A DNA stretch of 64,000 nt from Corynebacterium phocae (GCF_008693075.1 NZ_VXKJ01000026.1:17423-81422); one strand, 5' to 3'. Counted from the first letter of the stretch, positions 1 to 8,996 are shown. Translations and numbers: made by a program. Notes: generated by a model not told the origin, from the letters alone.

Positions 1-336
1 TCTGGCACCCTGGACCAGCTGCCGGAGCTGCAGTGGAAGGACGGATACGCCGTCATCGTGGTGTTGGCGGCGGAGGGCTACCCGGCCAGCCCTGTGAAGG
101 GCGCGGTCATCAGCGGAGACGCTATCACCGACCCGGAGAAGGTCCTGCACGCCGGTACTGCCCAGAATGACGCCGGGGAGTTCGTGGCCGCCGGCGGGCG
201 GGTGCTGAGCGTCCTGGGCCACGGCGCGGACTTGGACGCCGCGCGGGCAGGTGCCTACGCGGTGTTGGATGGCATCGACATGGAAGGCGGTTTCTACCGC
301 ACGGACATCGGCGCTAAGGGGCATGACCAGCTGTGA
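1..336 (+). CDS. purD: Phosphoribosylamine-glycine ligase (GAR synthetase), 3' end only
   Basis: The window opens inside this gene; the reading frame starts at base 1 and ends with TGA at 334-336, leaving about 111 C-terminal residues. They match the C-terminal domain of GARS: the AAEGYPASP stretch and the closing pattern of a Tyr-rich segment (GGFYRTDIG) near the end. The enzyme makes glycinamide ribonucleotide from phosphoribosylamine, glycine and ATP, the second step of purine synthesis. The stop overlaps the start of cutC, and purB and purC follow, so it is the upstream member of a purine gene run. The N-terminal part lies outside the window. Confidence 0.9.
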   Translation, partial: SGTLDQLPELQWKDGYAVIVVLAAEGYPASPVKGAVISGDAITDPEKVLHAGTAQNDAGEFVAAGGRVLSVLGHGADLDAARAGAYAVLDGIDMEGGFYRTDIGAKGHDQL

Positions 337-1052
337 CAGAAGTAGAAATTGCCGTCGAGGGCGCGGCTGGGGCGCGGGTTGCCCTTGAGGCCGGCGCGGA
401 CCGCCTAGAGCTGTGCATGGCGCTACATTCGGTGGGCGGGCTGACCCCCACCGTAGGGCTGGCAGGAGAAGTGGTGGCCGTGGGCTTGCCCACGTTCGCG
501 CTCATTCGCAACCGTCCCGGCGGCTTTATCTACTCCGCGGCGGACCTGGCCGTCATGGAAGCGGACATCAAGGCGCTGGACCAGGCCGGGGTAGCAGGCT
601 TTGTTATCGGCGCGGCCACCCCGGACGGCGGGCTGGACTTACCGGCCCTCGACCGGCTCATCCGCGCCGCGCCGGGCAAGGAGTTCGTGTTACACCGCGT
701 CTTTGACATCCTCACCGACCGTGAAAAGGCGCTAGAACAACTAGCCGGGCGGGTCACCCGCGTGTTGACCTCTGGTGGTAGACCCACCGCCCCGGAGGGC
801 GCGGCGGAAATCTACCGGTTGCAGGAAAAAGCCCCCGGAATAGAACTCATGGCCGGCGGTGGGATCAAGCCCAGCACGGTGGAAGCGTTAAAAGGCGTGC
901 GGTCTGTGCATGGCTCGGCAGCGGCGGAATTGCGCCAGTATGGGCCCACCGGACCAGGCGGGCGCGGCGAGGCAGTCATGGACACTGACCCGCAACAAGT
1001 CAAAGCGTTAGTACAAGCGGTCAAGGCGTGGAATAATAGCCCTTGTGGCTGA
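333..1052 (+). CDS. cutC: Copper homeostasis protein CutC family
   Basis: A 239-residue TIM-barrel protein of the CutC family, close to the usual 240-250 residues. Family hallmarks visible are the N-terminal VEIAVEG, AGADRLELC, the NRPGGFIYS segment and the LHRVFD motif (HRAFD in most members). The family is linked to copper tolerance, but its biochemical role is unsettled. The GTG start at 333 overlaps the purD stop and its 3' end overlaps purB by 8 bases, so it is translationally coupled inside a purine operon. It is therefore likely co-transcribed with purine genes rather than copper-controlled; no copper operator is visible. Confidence 0.85.
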   Translation: MTEVEIAVEGAAGARVALEAGADRLELCMALHSVGGLTPTVGLAGEVVAVGLPTFALIRNRPGGFIYSAADLAVMEADIKALDQAGVAGFVIGAATPDGGLDLPALDRLIRAAPGKEFVLHRVFDILTDREKALEQLAGRVTRVLTSGGRPTAPEGAAEIYRLQEKAPGIELMAGGGIKPSTVEALKGVRSVHGSAAAELRQYGPTGPGGRGEAVMDTDPQQVKALVQAVKAWNNSPCG

Positions 1053-2475
1053 AAAGAAGAATATAACCAACGTCCTATCCGCGCGGTACGCATCTCCAGC
1101 AATGGCGGAGATCTGGTCGCCTGAAAATAAAATTGTCCTAGAGCGTCAGCTCTGGATTGCCGTGATGCGCGCCCAAAAAGACCTGGGCGTGTCCATTCCT
1201 AACGGCGTAATCAAAGCCTATGAGGCTGTTGTTGACCAGGTGGACCTAGACTCCATCGCGGAGCGTGAGCGCATAACGCGCCACGACGTGAAGGCGCGCA
1301 TTGAAGAGTTCAATGCCCTGGCCGGCCACGAGCACATCCACAAGGGCATGACCTCCCGTGACCTCACCGAAAACGTGGAGCAGCTACAAATCATGCGCTC
1401 GCTGGAGCTGGTGCGCGACAAAGCAATTGCCGTGGCCGCCCGCGTGGGTGAGCGCGCCGCTCAATACCAAGGTCTGGTCATGGCGGGCCGCTCCCATAAC
1501 GTGGCCGCGCAGGCCACCACGCTGGGCAAACGTTTTGCCTCCGCGGGTGAGGAAATCCTGCAGGGCATCGAGCGCGTGGAGTCCTTGCTGCGCCGCTACC
1601 CGCTGCGCGGAATCAAGGGGCCCATGGGCACCTCCCAAGACATGCTGGACCTTATGGGCGGCTCCGAGGACAAGCTGGCTTCGCTAGAGACCAGCATTGC
1701 TGATCACCTAGGTATCAGCCGGATTTACAAGTCCGTGGGCCAGGTCTACCCGCGCTCCCTGGACTTTGACGCCGTTTCCGCGCTGGTGGAGCTAGGTGCC
1801 GGTCCTTCTTCTTTGGCCACCACCATCCGGCTGATGGCCGGTAATGAAACCGTGACAGAGGGCTTCAAGGAAGGCCAGGTGGGATCTTCCGCCATGCCGC
1901 ATAAGATGAACGCGCGTTCCTGCGAGCGCGTGTGCGGCTTCCAGGTTATCCTGCGCGGCTACCTCACCATGACCGCTGATTTGGCCGGCCAGCAGTGGAA
2001 CGAAGGTGACGTCTTTTGTTCCGTGGTCCGCCGCGTGGCCTTGCCGGACGCTTTCTTTGCCATTGACGGCATGTTTGAGACTTTCCTCACCGTGCTGGCG
2101 GAGTTCGGTGCGTTCCCGGCTATGTTCGATCGCGAGCTGGAACGCTACCTGCCGTTCCTGGCCACCACCCGTATCCTCATGGCGGCCATCCGTGCCGGCG
2201 TGGGCCGGGAAACCGCGCACGAAGTCATTAAGGAACACGCCGTGGCTGTGGCCCTGAACATGCGCGAAAACGGCGGGGAGCAAGATCTCATCGAGCGCCT
2301 TGCTGCCGATGACCGCCTGCCGCTAGACGCCGCCGCCCTAGAGAAGGTTCTCTCCGACAAGAAGGCGTTCATCGGCGCTGCGGAATCCCAGGTTGCTCAG
2401 GTCCTCATCCGCATCAAGGCCCTAGCGGACCAGCACCCCCGTGCCGCCCGCTACCAGCCAGGCGATATCCTCTAA
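1045..2475 (+). CDS. purB: Adenylosuccinate lyase
   Basis: A 476-residue fumarase/aspartase-superfamily enzyme. It cleaves SAICAR to AICAR and adenylosuccinate to AMP, releasing fumarate. The superfamily signature SSAMPHKMN is near residue 280, and TSRDLTEN and the substrate-binding GTSQDM segment are also present. The GTG start at 1045 lies within the last codons of cutC (8-base overlap). The gene ends 6 bases before the stop of the converging gene at 2482, with no room for a separate terminator. Length and motifs are normal for actinobacterial PurB. Confidence 0.96.
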   Translation: MAEKKNITNVLSARYASPAMAEIWSPENKIVLERQLWIAVMRAQKDLGVSIPNGVIKAYEAVVDQVDLDSIAERERITRHDVKARIEEFNALAGHEHIHKGMTSRDLTENVEQLQIMRSLELVRDKAIAVAARVGERAAQYQGLVMAGRSHNVAAQATTLGKRFASAGEEILQGIERVESLLRRYPLRGIKGPMGTSQDMLDLMGGSEDKLASLETSIADHLGISRIYKSVGQVYPRSLDFDAVSALVELGAGPSSLATTIRLMAGNETVTEGFKEGQVGSSAMPHKMNARSCERVCGFQVILRGYLTMTADLAGQQWNEGDVFCSVVRRVALPDAFFAIDGMFETFLTVLAEFGAFPAMFDRELERYLPFLATTRILMAAIRAGVGRETAHEVIKEHAVAVALNMRENGGEQDLIERLAADDRLPLDAAALEKVLSDKKAFIGAAESQVAQVLIRIKALADQHPRAARYQPGDIL

Positions 2476-2481
2476 AAGCCG

Positions 2482-3216
2482 CTAAAAACCGCGGGGGAGC
2501 CCGGGCAGTGCAATCCCGCCCGGGTTCAGTAGCCCCGAGTTGAACAGGTAAGCGCCCAACCCCAGCAACCCCAGGATGGCCGCTACTATTCCCACGATAG
2601 CCCCCGTGCTGGAGCCCTCATTATCCTTGGTGGGCACCACCACGGGGACTTCTACTTGCGGTACCGGCTGAAAGCCCTCACTGACCCCGCGCTCTTGTAG
2701 TTGCTTGATGCAGTCGCGGAAAGCCGCGCGCAGAGCCTCGTTGCCAGAGGCCGCCTCAAACTCCGCAATAGCAGTGCGCAGCTGGCCTTCATTGGCGGCC
2801 AAAATCGCGCGGAACGCCGAGCTAAACTCCTGTCCTTCGGATAGCAGCGGTGCCCGGTTGCCTGTGGGGATGGACTCTATGTACTGGCGCGCCCGGTTGA
2901 TGGAAGACTCCAAGAAAGGCTGCGTGAGTACCTTCAGCAGGTCTTCGGACAGCTGGCTGCTGGGGGTATCGGCAGTAATTATGGCCAAGTCTGCGGCGTT
3001 GAAATCTTGCTCATCTAGCTCACGCGCCTGCCGGGCGGCAGCCTCCAAGGTGGCGCCGTAGGCTGCAACAAGGGCGCGGGCGGCCTGCTCATCGCCCGTA
3101 ACGCGGCACAGATACTGCCCGTGGGCGGACTGGCGGATATCAAGTTGTGGCTGGGCATGGGCGCTGGGGGCGGCAATGAGGCTCAAGGTAAGCGCCGCAA
3201 TAATGGGAATACGGAT
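2482..3216 (-). CDS. Secreted, C-terminally membrane-anchored protein of unknown function, possible ATC start
   Basis: The frame encodes a clear signal peptide (IPIIAALTLSLIAAPSAHA), a helical Ala-rich body of about 150 residues, a Pro/Val-rich linker and a C-terminal membrane segment (residues about 210-228, GAIVGIVAAILGLLGLGAYL). There is no ATG, GTG or TTG at the proper place. A good Shine-Dalgarno (AAAGGAG, 3223-3229) sits 6 bases before an ATC codon at 3214-3216, exactly where the signal peptide should begin, so ATC is the most likely initiator. The frame stays open upstream into purC, but that extension is implausible. It diverges from purC across 45 bases. I do not recognise the family; it resembles other small corynebacterial surface proteins with a C-terminal anchor. 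Confidence 0.65.
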   Translation of the reverse strand: MRIPIIAALTLSLIAAPSAHAQPQLDIRQSAHGQYLCRVTGDEQAARALVAAYGATLEAAARQARELDEQDFNAADLAIITADTPSSQLSEDLLKVLTQPFLESSINRARQYIESIPTGNRAPLLSEGQEFSSAFRAILAANEGQLRTAIAEFEAASGNEALRAAFRDCIKQLQERGVSEGFQPVPQVEVPVVVPTKDNEGSSTGAIVGIVAAILGLLGLGAYLFNSGLLNPGGIALPGLPRGF

Positions 3217-3261
3217 GGGTTTCTCCTTTAAAAGGGCAATACTGCTATATGATCTTAAACT

Positions 3262-4131
3262 ATGCGCCCTGAGTTGAAAGATTACAAACACCTGTCCTCC
3301 GGCAAAGTCCGGGATATCTACGAAATAGATGACGCCACCTTGCTCATGGTGGTCTCTGACCGCATTTCCGCCTATGACCACGCCCTGGAACCGGCCATTC
3401 CGGACAAGGGGCGTGTGCTCACCGCCACCACCATGTTCTTCTTTGACGCCATTGATTTCCCCAATCACCTGGCAGGCCCTGCCGATGATGAGCGTATTCC
3501 CGCCGAGGTCCTCGGCCGCGCCATGGTGGTTAAAAAGCTGGACATGCTGCCCTTCGAGTGCGTGGCGCGTGGCTACCTAACCGGCTCCGGGCTGAAGGAA
3601 TACCAGGCAGATGGCACCGTGTGCGGTATCGCGCTGCCAGGCGGCCTGGTGGAGGCCTCCCGCCTGCCCGAGCCCATCTTTACACCTGCCACCAAGGCGG
3701 AACAGGGCGAGCACGACGAAAACGTTTCTTTCGATGCCGTCGTGGCCAAGCTTGGCACCCAGCGCGCGGAGCAACTGCGTCAGGCCACCCTGGACATCTA
3801 CTCCAAGGCCGCCGCGATTGCGGAGGAGCGCGGGATTATCCTGGCGGATACCAAGTTTGAGTTTGGCCTAGATTCTGACGGCACCCTGGTGCTAGCAGAT
3901 GAGGTCTTGACCCCGGATTCCTCCCGCTACTGGCCAGCCGACACCTACGAAGAAGGCAAGGTCCAGCCTTCCTTTGACAAGCAATACGTGCGCAACTGGC
4001 TGACCTCCGAGGACTCCGGCTGGGACGTCGACGCTGACACCACCCCGCCGCCGCTGCCGGATGACGTGGTGGCAGCCACCCGCGACCGCTACGTTGAGGC
4101 CTACGAGCGCCTTTCGGGCAAGTCTTTTTGA
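3262..4131 (+). CDS. purC: Phosphoribosylaminoimidazole-succinocarboxamide synthase (SAICAR synthetase)
   Basis: A 289-residue enzyme of normal length for the longer actinobacterial form. It joins CAIR and aspartate with ATP to give SAICAR; its product is the substrate of PurB encoded just upstream. N-terminal [10 protein letters not shown] (nucleotide-binding) and VSDRISAYD motifs are present, as is the DTKFEFG segment near residue 195. The ATG at 3262 follows a TATGATCTTAAAC stretch without an evident Shine-Dalgarno. The TGA at 4129-4131 abuts the unrelated phosphotransferase, so that insert may ride on purC transcription. Confidence 0.96.
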   Translation: MRPELKDYKHLSSGKVRDIYEIDDATLLMVVSDRISAYDHALEPAIPDKGRVLTATTMFFFDAIDFPNHLAGPADDERIPAEVLGRAMVVKKLDMLPFECVARGYLTGSGLKEYQADGTVCGIALPGGLVEASRLPEPIFTPATKAEQGEHDENVSFDAVVAKLGTQRAEQLRQATLDIYSKAAAIAEERGIILADTKFEFGLDSDGTLVLADEVLTPDSSRYWPADTYEEGKVQPSFDKQYVRNWLTSEDSGWDVDADTTPPPLPDDVVAATRDRYVEAYERLSGKSF

Positions 4132-4136
4132 GCCAG

Positions 4137-4976
4137 ATGAGCCTCACAAAAGAAATATTAGATGGTCTCCTGCGTACAGTTGGCCTAGCTTCAGAGTCTC
4201 GCTACGACCTTCTTCGAAGCGGAAGTAATTTTATCTATCTTCTCCCGCGACTGGATCTCGTCGCCCGAGTTAGTCAAAAGCCTTTCAAAGAGGTTCAGGC
4301 TAATTTGAACATCGTCGCTGAGTTGTCCAACCGAGCTCCCGTGCTCAAGCCCGCGGAGATGAGAGTTGCTGAGTACTCTGGTTGGACCGCTACATTTTGG
4401 CCTCGAGGTGCTGATATCTCCAACAGAGTGGAAGAATTCGGAGATGCGCTTGAGGCGCTCCACCAGTGTCCAGTTCCCGGTGCTATAGAACGAATTGATC
4501 CCTTGTCCCCGGTTGCCGGGAGGTTAAGGAAAGCAGCCCTGGCTGGGGTGCCAGAACGTTTCGTCGAAATTATCGCTACCCGGGCGGAAGAGCTACAAAC
4601 GTCCTGTCGTGAGATGGTGATGGATGGGAGCGTGCTTCTTCATGGGGATGCCCACCTAGGAAATGCGGTGGAATTCGACGGCCAGGTAGTTCTTATAGAC
4701 CTAGATGATTTGTGTTACGGGCCCTGGCAGTACGATTATGTACCCTCACTTACCGCTAGTGTCCGGATGGGAAACAAGGAGCTTTATCGGCGGATTATCG
4801 GTGGGCGTTGGTATGAACTTATGGAATGGGAATGGGTTGAAACAGCCGTACGCGTCCGGGAGACGACGATGCTTGCTTGGTTGGCCTCGGTATGGGGCGA
4901 AGGAGAAGAACAACAGAGAGAACTTGTGCGAAGAATTGACGGAACGGATCAGGACACCCAGTGGAAAGCCATCTAG
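4137..4976 (+). CDS. Phosphotransferase of the APH / choline kinase fold, unknown substrate
   Basis: A 279-residue protein (from ATG 4137; a TTG at 4128 overlapping the purC stop is an alternative) with the aminoglycoside-phosphotransferase fold. The catalytic loop HGDAHLGN is at residues 169-176 (Asp171 base, Asn176 metal ligand) and the second metal motif IDLDD at 187-191. The glycine-rich N-lobe is weak. Such kinases act on aminoglycosides, choline, homoserine, fructosamine or hydroxy compounds, so the substrate cannot be named. Codon use is visibly more AT-rich than purC. Its last 16 bases overlap the start of the next gene, indicating a tightly coupled pair probably acquired together. 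Confidence 0.75.
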   Translation: MSLTKEILDGLLRTVGLASESRYDLLRSGSNFIYLLPRLDLVARVSQKPFKEVQANLNIVAELSNRAPVLKPAEMRVAEYSGWTATFWPRGADISNRVEEFGDALEALHQCPVPGAIERIDPLSPVAGRLRKAALAGVPERFVEIIATRAEELQTSCREMVMDGSVLLHGDAHLGNAVEFDGQVVLIDLDDLCYGPWQYDYVPSLTASVRMGNKELYRRIIGGRWYELMEWEWVETAVRVRETTMLAWLASVWGEGEEQQRELVRRIDGTDQDTQWKAI

Positions 4977-6226
4977 TTCCCATTGAGGATTTCCAAAACA
5001 GGCGTGCGATACGAATATCGTTGTTGATTGAAATTTTGGAGGGAGATATCCCTGCTGATGACGAAAGCTTCAATCCGCCGGACATTAAGTTCGGGCGGTT
5101 AGCGCGCTACGTGGCAAACAATCCGACGATCTTACCTCAACAGACACCGTTCGAAACACGCAGTGTCAATAATAAAGGAGTCAGTTATCGAGAGAGTGTG
5201 TCACTGTGGAGAAGCTCCACTAACGGAGTACCAGTGCTGCTTTATACAGCGGACATAGATGCCTCGACACCTCTTAACGAAGTGGTAGAAATAATTAACT
5301 TTATATTCGAGCGCGAGGAATTAGCCTTCGCTGCTTACGGAAAAGAAGGATTATCTGATGCGGTTCGGACTAAGTATTGTCTCGTTTTCCTTCCGCAAAG
5401 CTTAGAGGTGCCCGATTTTGATTTCCAGCAACGTATTATTTACCGGGCTAATCTTGATGCTTCTCCAGAGTTTATAAACCTTATATATCCCCCGGAGTTG
5501 AATCGTCGGGAAAATACGGGTGCAGCCTTGGGGCCACTGGTCGCTTTGCTATGGGGCCACCAGGATTATGTCGAGAATATTGCGCTACTATCTGCCATCA
5601 TGGCGGTAGGCGCAGAAAGCGGTTTAAGGCGCACCCATGTCCGGGCGCTGGCGTTGTTGAAGGATGTTGATTCGTTTCTACCGAAGTACCGGAGTCTTTC
5701 AGCAGATCGGCATAGATTACTGAGATATTTGTCCGAAATCGTGGAGTTGGAAAACCTACTGATTCTCTCTGCTGATGCGGGTGTCAATCTGTTTACTGTA
5801 ATCCCCTCACTACGACCCGCAGATTTTCATAGAGCTCTTTATGGAGTCTTGGAGATCCAATCGGATCGCGATCGAGCTGCCAGAATCCTCAGCCGGGTGA
5901 ATTCGATGGTTTCAGCTCGCGCGGATCAGATTCGGGCTATGGAAGAGTCTGAGAAGTCCTCCCGTAATCGGAGATGGGTCATCTCAGTTTCAGCGGCCTC
6001 CACCATCGCTATACCCTTCAGTATCATTTTTGGCTACTTCAGTCTCGAGGGTAGTCAGCCCGACCCAGATCATTTCTTTATCAATGTTCTATTTTATTGG
6101 AAGTTTTATTTGACGCTGTTGTTAGGAACCATTATCATATTCGCATTGCATGGGCTTTTCTACCATTTAGACCGGAGAAGACTTAACTCAGAGTACGGTG
6201 GTGACCCTCGGTCTAACTTAGAATAG
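4961..6226 (+). CDS. Unknown protein with large soluble domain and two C-terminal membrane helices (CorA-like topology)
   Basis: A 421-residue protein starting with GTG at 4961 inside the upstream kinase gene; an AGGA lies 7 bases before it. Residues 1 to about 330 are soluble, ending in a helical, charged stretch. Two hydrophobic helices follow at about 334-358 and 378-400, joined by an acidic loop (SQPDPDHF), and then a short basic tail. Long cytosolic domain, long helix and two C-terminal helices is the topology of CorA/ZntB channels. The GMN selectivity motif is not present; GYF stands in its place, so ion transport is not established. No sequence family is recognised for the N-terminal domain. 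AT-rich codon use like its partner gene suggests lateral origin. Confidence 0.6.
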   Translation: MESHLVPIEDFQNRRAIRISLLIEILEGDIPADDESFNPPDIKFGRLARYVANNPTILPQQTPFETRSVNNKGVSYRESVSLWRSSTNGVPVLLYTADIDASTPLNEVVEIINFIFEREELAFAAYGKEGLSDAVRTKYCLVFLPQSLEVPDFDFQQRIIYRANLDASPEFINLIYPPELNRRENTGAALGPLVALLWGHQDYVENIALLSAIMAVGAESGLRRTHVRALALLKDVDSFLPKYRSLSADRHRLLRYLSEIVELENLLILSADAGVNLFTVIPSLRPADFHRALYGVLEIQSDRDRAARILSRVNSMVSARADQIRAMEESEKSSRNRRWVISVSAASTIAIPFSIIFGYFSLEGSQPDPDHFFINVLFYWKFYLTLLLGTIIIFALHGLFYHLDRRRLNSEYGGDPRSNLE

Positions 6227-6361
6227 GATCGTTTAGGGGCAATTTTAAACCCTCGACCCTTAAGACCACCTCTACGTCTTAGACTTTGCACTCTCGGGAT
6301 TTTCCTATGGCCTGAGTCGCGAGTCAGGTTTTGGGCGCGACTACTCGACCTATGTGGCAGT

Positions 6362-6955
6362 TTAGAAGAAGTAGCGCGGTTCCTGCCTAGCCCTGGATCC
6401 GGGGGTGGGCGATTGGGTTCCGCAGACTTCTAGGTCTTCGTAGGCGTAGTCAGTTTGCATGCGCGCGAATATCCGGCCGCAGGCCTCCGCGTCGGCTGAA
6501 GCTAGGTGGTGGTCCAGCTTCTCACCGGGAAAGTAGTGGTCAAAGACCAGGTTGAGCCGGTGTTTGGGTAGCTCGCACAGCTTGGCGCGGGCAATTTTCA
6601 GCGTGCACATGCGCGGGTTGATTAGGTTTTCGTGGCCGTATGCCAGTGCGAGGCTATTGAGCACCGAGCCGTCGAAGGCCATGTTGTGTGCTACCAGCAC
6701 GCGGTCGCCTATGAAATCCAAGACCGCGGGGCGGATGTCTGACCAGTACGGGGAGCCGGCGACATCGGCAGCTGTGATGCCGTGAATACCGGTGTTTCTG
6801 GCCTGGAAGTAGTCCACGCTGGGGTGGGGGCGCAGCAGCTGGTAGTAGGTGGCGCTGACCTGGCCGTTGGCGTCAAAGGCGGCCATACCCACCGAACACG
6901 CTGATGCCCTTTTTCCGTTAGCGGTCTCAAAATCAATCGCGACAAATTCTTTCAT
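6362..6955 (-). CDS. DnaQ-like 3'-5' exonuclease (DEDDh)
   Basis: A 197-residue single-domain exonuclease. Exo I is AIDFETA at residues 6-12 (Asp8, Glu10), Exo II is HNMAFDGSVL near residue 90, and Exo III is HHLASADAEA near residue 150, giving the DEDDh set. It resembles the epsilon-type proofreading or RNase T group and probably trims 3' ends of DNA or RNA. The ATG at 6955 follows AGAAGGAACGCC, a usable ribosome site. Downstream is only a weak hairpin region at 6311-6328 shared with the preceding convergent gene. Confidence 0.88.
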   Translation of the reverse strand: MKEFVAIDFETANGKRASACSVGMAAFDANGQVSATYYQLLRPHPSVDYFQARNTGIHGITAADVAGSPYWSDIRPAVLDFIGDRVLVAHNMAFDGSVLNSLALAYGHENLINPRMCTLKIARAKLCELPKHRLNLVFDHYFPGEKLDHHLASADAEACGRIFARMQTDYAYEDLEVCGTQSPTPGSRARQEPRYFF

Positions 6956-6988
6956 GGCGTTCCTTCTAAAAATTCTAGTCCGGGGTGC

Positions 6989-7486
6989 TTAAAGGTCAAT
7001 CCAGTAACGCATGGTCTTAGCGCGCACGTCTTCAAGTTTGCCGCCACAGCGTTCGATGACCTTCTGCGATCCGTAGTTCTCCACGTCGCAGGTCAGTAGG
7101 ATCCGGTCTAGGCCGCGTTGCTCCGCCAGTGGCAGGAGTTCGCGCAGGGCTTGCGTGGCCAGCCCGCGCCCGCGCTCCGAAGGCCGAATCGAATATCCCA
7201 CGTGGCCGCCGAAGTTTAGCAGGTAGTCGTTGAGCTCGTGGCGCAGCGCGATAGCCCCCAGGAACTCACGGTCTTCGACTAGCCAGTAATAGCTACACGT
7301 CACGTAGCCCTTTTTTAGCGGCACGGTCTCTTGGCGCTCGAGCGCAGCAATCCACTCCCGGAACGCCTCCGGGTCTTGGATATCGCGCGCATGCTCAACG
7401 CCACTGCCGTCTTGGTGCTCCTCGCTCCACTCCTGGTGGGCGGCCAGGAAGGAGTCGTGCAATTCGGCGGTGGGTTTAATCAGCAT
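6989..7486 (-). CDS. GNAT-family N-acetyltransferase
   Basis: A 165-residue acetyltransferase. Motif A, with the acetyl-CoA pyrophosphate loop, is VGYSIRPSERGRGLATQAL near residue 115, and motif B with its Cys-Gly pair follows (VIERCGGKLE). It is of the RimJ/YkkB-like single-domain type acting on small molecules or protein N-termini; the acceptor is not deducible. It lies between the exonuclease and the protease genes on the same strand, 33 and 9 bases away, so all three may be co-transcribed. Confidence 0.85.
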   Translation of the reverse strand: MLIKPTAELHDSFLAAHQEWSEEHQDGSGVEHARDIQDPEAFREWIAALERQETVPLKKGYVTCSYYWLVEDREFLGAIALRHELNDYLLNFGGHVGYSIRPSERGRGLATQALRELLPLAEQRGLDRILLTCDVENYGSQKVIERCGGKLEDVRAKTMRYWIDL

Positions 7487-7495
7487 GGCTTAATT

Positions 7496-8758
7496 TTATC
7501 GCAGAAACCTTGCCAAAAAGGCACCGATGCCCGAAAGCAGACCCAGGCCACCTAGCAGCGCGCCTAGGATAATCCCCACGATCTGGTCCGTTGTTAGGCC
7601 CATTGTCAGGCCCTGGGATTTCTCCGGTTGCGGCTTTGGTGGCTGGCCGGGAGCTGGCGCTGGTTTTGGAGCCGCGCTTGGAAGAAGTTGTGGCTTGGGC
7701 GCTGGCCGGGAGGGCTGTTCTGGTTGCGCTTTCTCCGGCGCTGGCCGGGAAGGCAGCGCTGGCTGTTCTTTGGGTGCGGAAGGCACGGAAGGCTTAGAAG
7801 GCTGCTGTTTTGGGGGCGTAGGAGGTTCGGATGGTTCGGCAGGCTGTTGTTTATCTGGCGGGGAGGGCAGACGTGGTTCTTTAGGTGGTTGAAGCTCATC
7901 TTGCTGCTGTGGCGGTGCCATGGACTGAGGTTGTTCCGGTGCGGGTTTATCTTTGGTTTCCGGCTCTGGTGCTACCGGTGAGGGATGCTCTGGATGCTCT
8001 GGCTGCGTTTCGGGTGCAGAAGACTCAGAAGGCGAAGACGGCGCAGCGGGTTCCGCAGGCTGCTCCGGCACTGGGGCAGCGGTGTTAGGCGGGGAGATGG
8101 TTTGGGCAATCCACTCGGCGTGCGGGGTCAGCTCCGCGAAGTCCACCAGAATGCGCCCGGCGTGAAGCGTGGAGGACGTGACGCCAGCGAGTTTTCCGTC
8201 AATGAATAGCGGGCCGCCGGAGTCGCCGCGCCGGGCTTGGGCGCCGTCCAGGTATTGCATTTCCACAACGTTGCCGCCGTGCGTGGTGGAGGAAGAGTGA
8301 AGTTGACTGAAGGCGGCATCGGCGTATTTGAGACGGTATTCCGTGCCGCCGCCCCAGCCGTAGACTACCCCGCGGTCGCGGAACTTAGGTGTCCCGGAAT
8401 AAATCTCTGGGAAGGCTTCAGTGTCCATGGCCTGCACAGTGTGCAACAGCAGAATGTCCCCGGAAGGGGCTTTGAGCTTGCGGTCGGTGTTGTAGCGCTT
8501 GGAGCCGGTCTGCGAGTGCGGACGGTTTAGCCCGTGGTCAATGTGCGGTTGGTGGGCCGGCGCGGGGGAGCAGTGCTCGGCGGTAAGCACCCAGTGCGGG
8601 GCAATGATTGTTCCCGTACACGCGCCCAGCTGGACAACGTTGCGGGCCCACGGGTCAGTGTCTGTAACCTCGTGGCCGCCCACAATGGCATGTGCGGGAG
8701 TGGCGGTGCCACACAGTAGTGCGGAGGCGGTAACGGCGGCAAGTGCCTTTTTAAACAT
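7496..8758 (-). CDS. Secreted trypsin-like serine protease with Pro-rich stalk and C-terminal membrane anchor
   Basis: A 420-residue protein. A signal peptide ends near AHA (residue 24), followed directly by the mature-type IVGG. The S1 protease domain has His62 (LTAEHC), Asp101 (GDILLLH) and Ser180 (GDSGGP), with its Cys pairs. After about residue 215 comes a roughly 165-residue stalk of Pro, Glu, Lys, Gln and Ser, then a membrane helix (TTDQIVGIILGALLGGLGLL) and a short basic end. It should be held at the cell surface with the protease domain projecting through the mycolate envelope. IVGG directly after signal cleavage suggests the enzyme is made active without a propeptide. The many opposite-strand frames over the stalk are composition artefacts. 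Confidence 0.9.
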   Translation of the reverse strand: MFKKALAAVTASALLCGTATPAHAIVGGHEVTDTDPWARNVVQLGACTGTIIAPHWVLTAEHCSPAPAHQPHIDHGLNRPHSQTGSKRYNTDRKLKAPSGDILLLHTVQAMDTEAFPEIYSGTPKFRDRGVVYGWGGGTEYRLKYADAAFSQLHSSSTTHGGNVVEMQYLDGAQARRGDSGGPLFIDGKLAGVTSSTLHAGRILVDFAELTPHAEWIAQTISPPNTAAPVPEQPAEPAAPSSPSESSAPETQPEHPEHPSPVAPEPETKDKPAPEQPQSMAPPQQQDELQPPKEPRLPSPPDKQQPAEPSEPPTPPKQQPSKPSVPSAPKEQPALPSRPAPEKAQPEQPSRPAPKPQLLPSAAPKPAPAPGQPPKPQPEKSQGLTMGLTTDQIVGIILGALLGGLGLLSGIGAFLARFLR

Positions 8759-8840
8759 TGGGGTTAGCGCTTTCGGTGAGTAACCAAGAATGACGGGGAA
8801 ATCTTAGCCGGTGCGCTGGGGAAATGAGAAAAGCGCTCCT

Positions 8841-8996
8841 CTAGGCCCGTGGGGAGTTGGCCCCGGGATCCTGCTGCTGCCGCAACTTAGGTGTGATGGA
8901 AGTGATTAGCCAGAAGATGGCCGTGATGGCGGTGGCAACAGGCGGCGCCAGGAAGAAGCTGATAATCACGCCGACCCCGGCCAGTGGGCTGTTTGA
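8841..8996 (-). pseudogene. Remnant of a membrane transporter C-terminus
   Basis: Between in-frame stops at 8997-8999 and 8841-8843 the minus strand encodes about 51 residues with one long hydrophobic segment (GVGVIISFFLAPPVATAITA and onward), then a polar Lys/Arg/Gln tail. This looks like the last helix and cytoplasmic tail of a multi-pass permease. The only start in the frame is an internal GTG without a ribosome site. I read it as a degraded 3' end, not a working small protein. The family cannot be assigned. Confidence 0.4.

Noticed and set aside
3217..3468. N-terminal extension of the secreted protein at 2482
   Set aside because: It would overlap purC and its divergent promoter and would put 84 polar residues before a perfect signal peptide.
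4705..4986. 93-residue frame inside the phosphotransferase gene
   Set aside because: An out-of-frame shadow of a gene whose catalytic motifs are in the other frame.
7527..8088. Several plus-strand frames rich in Gly, Trp and Arg
   Set aside because: Mirror image of the Pro-rich stalk of the serine protease.
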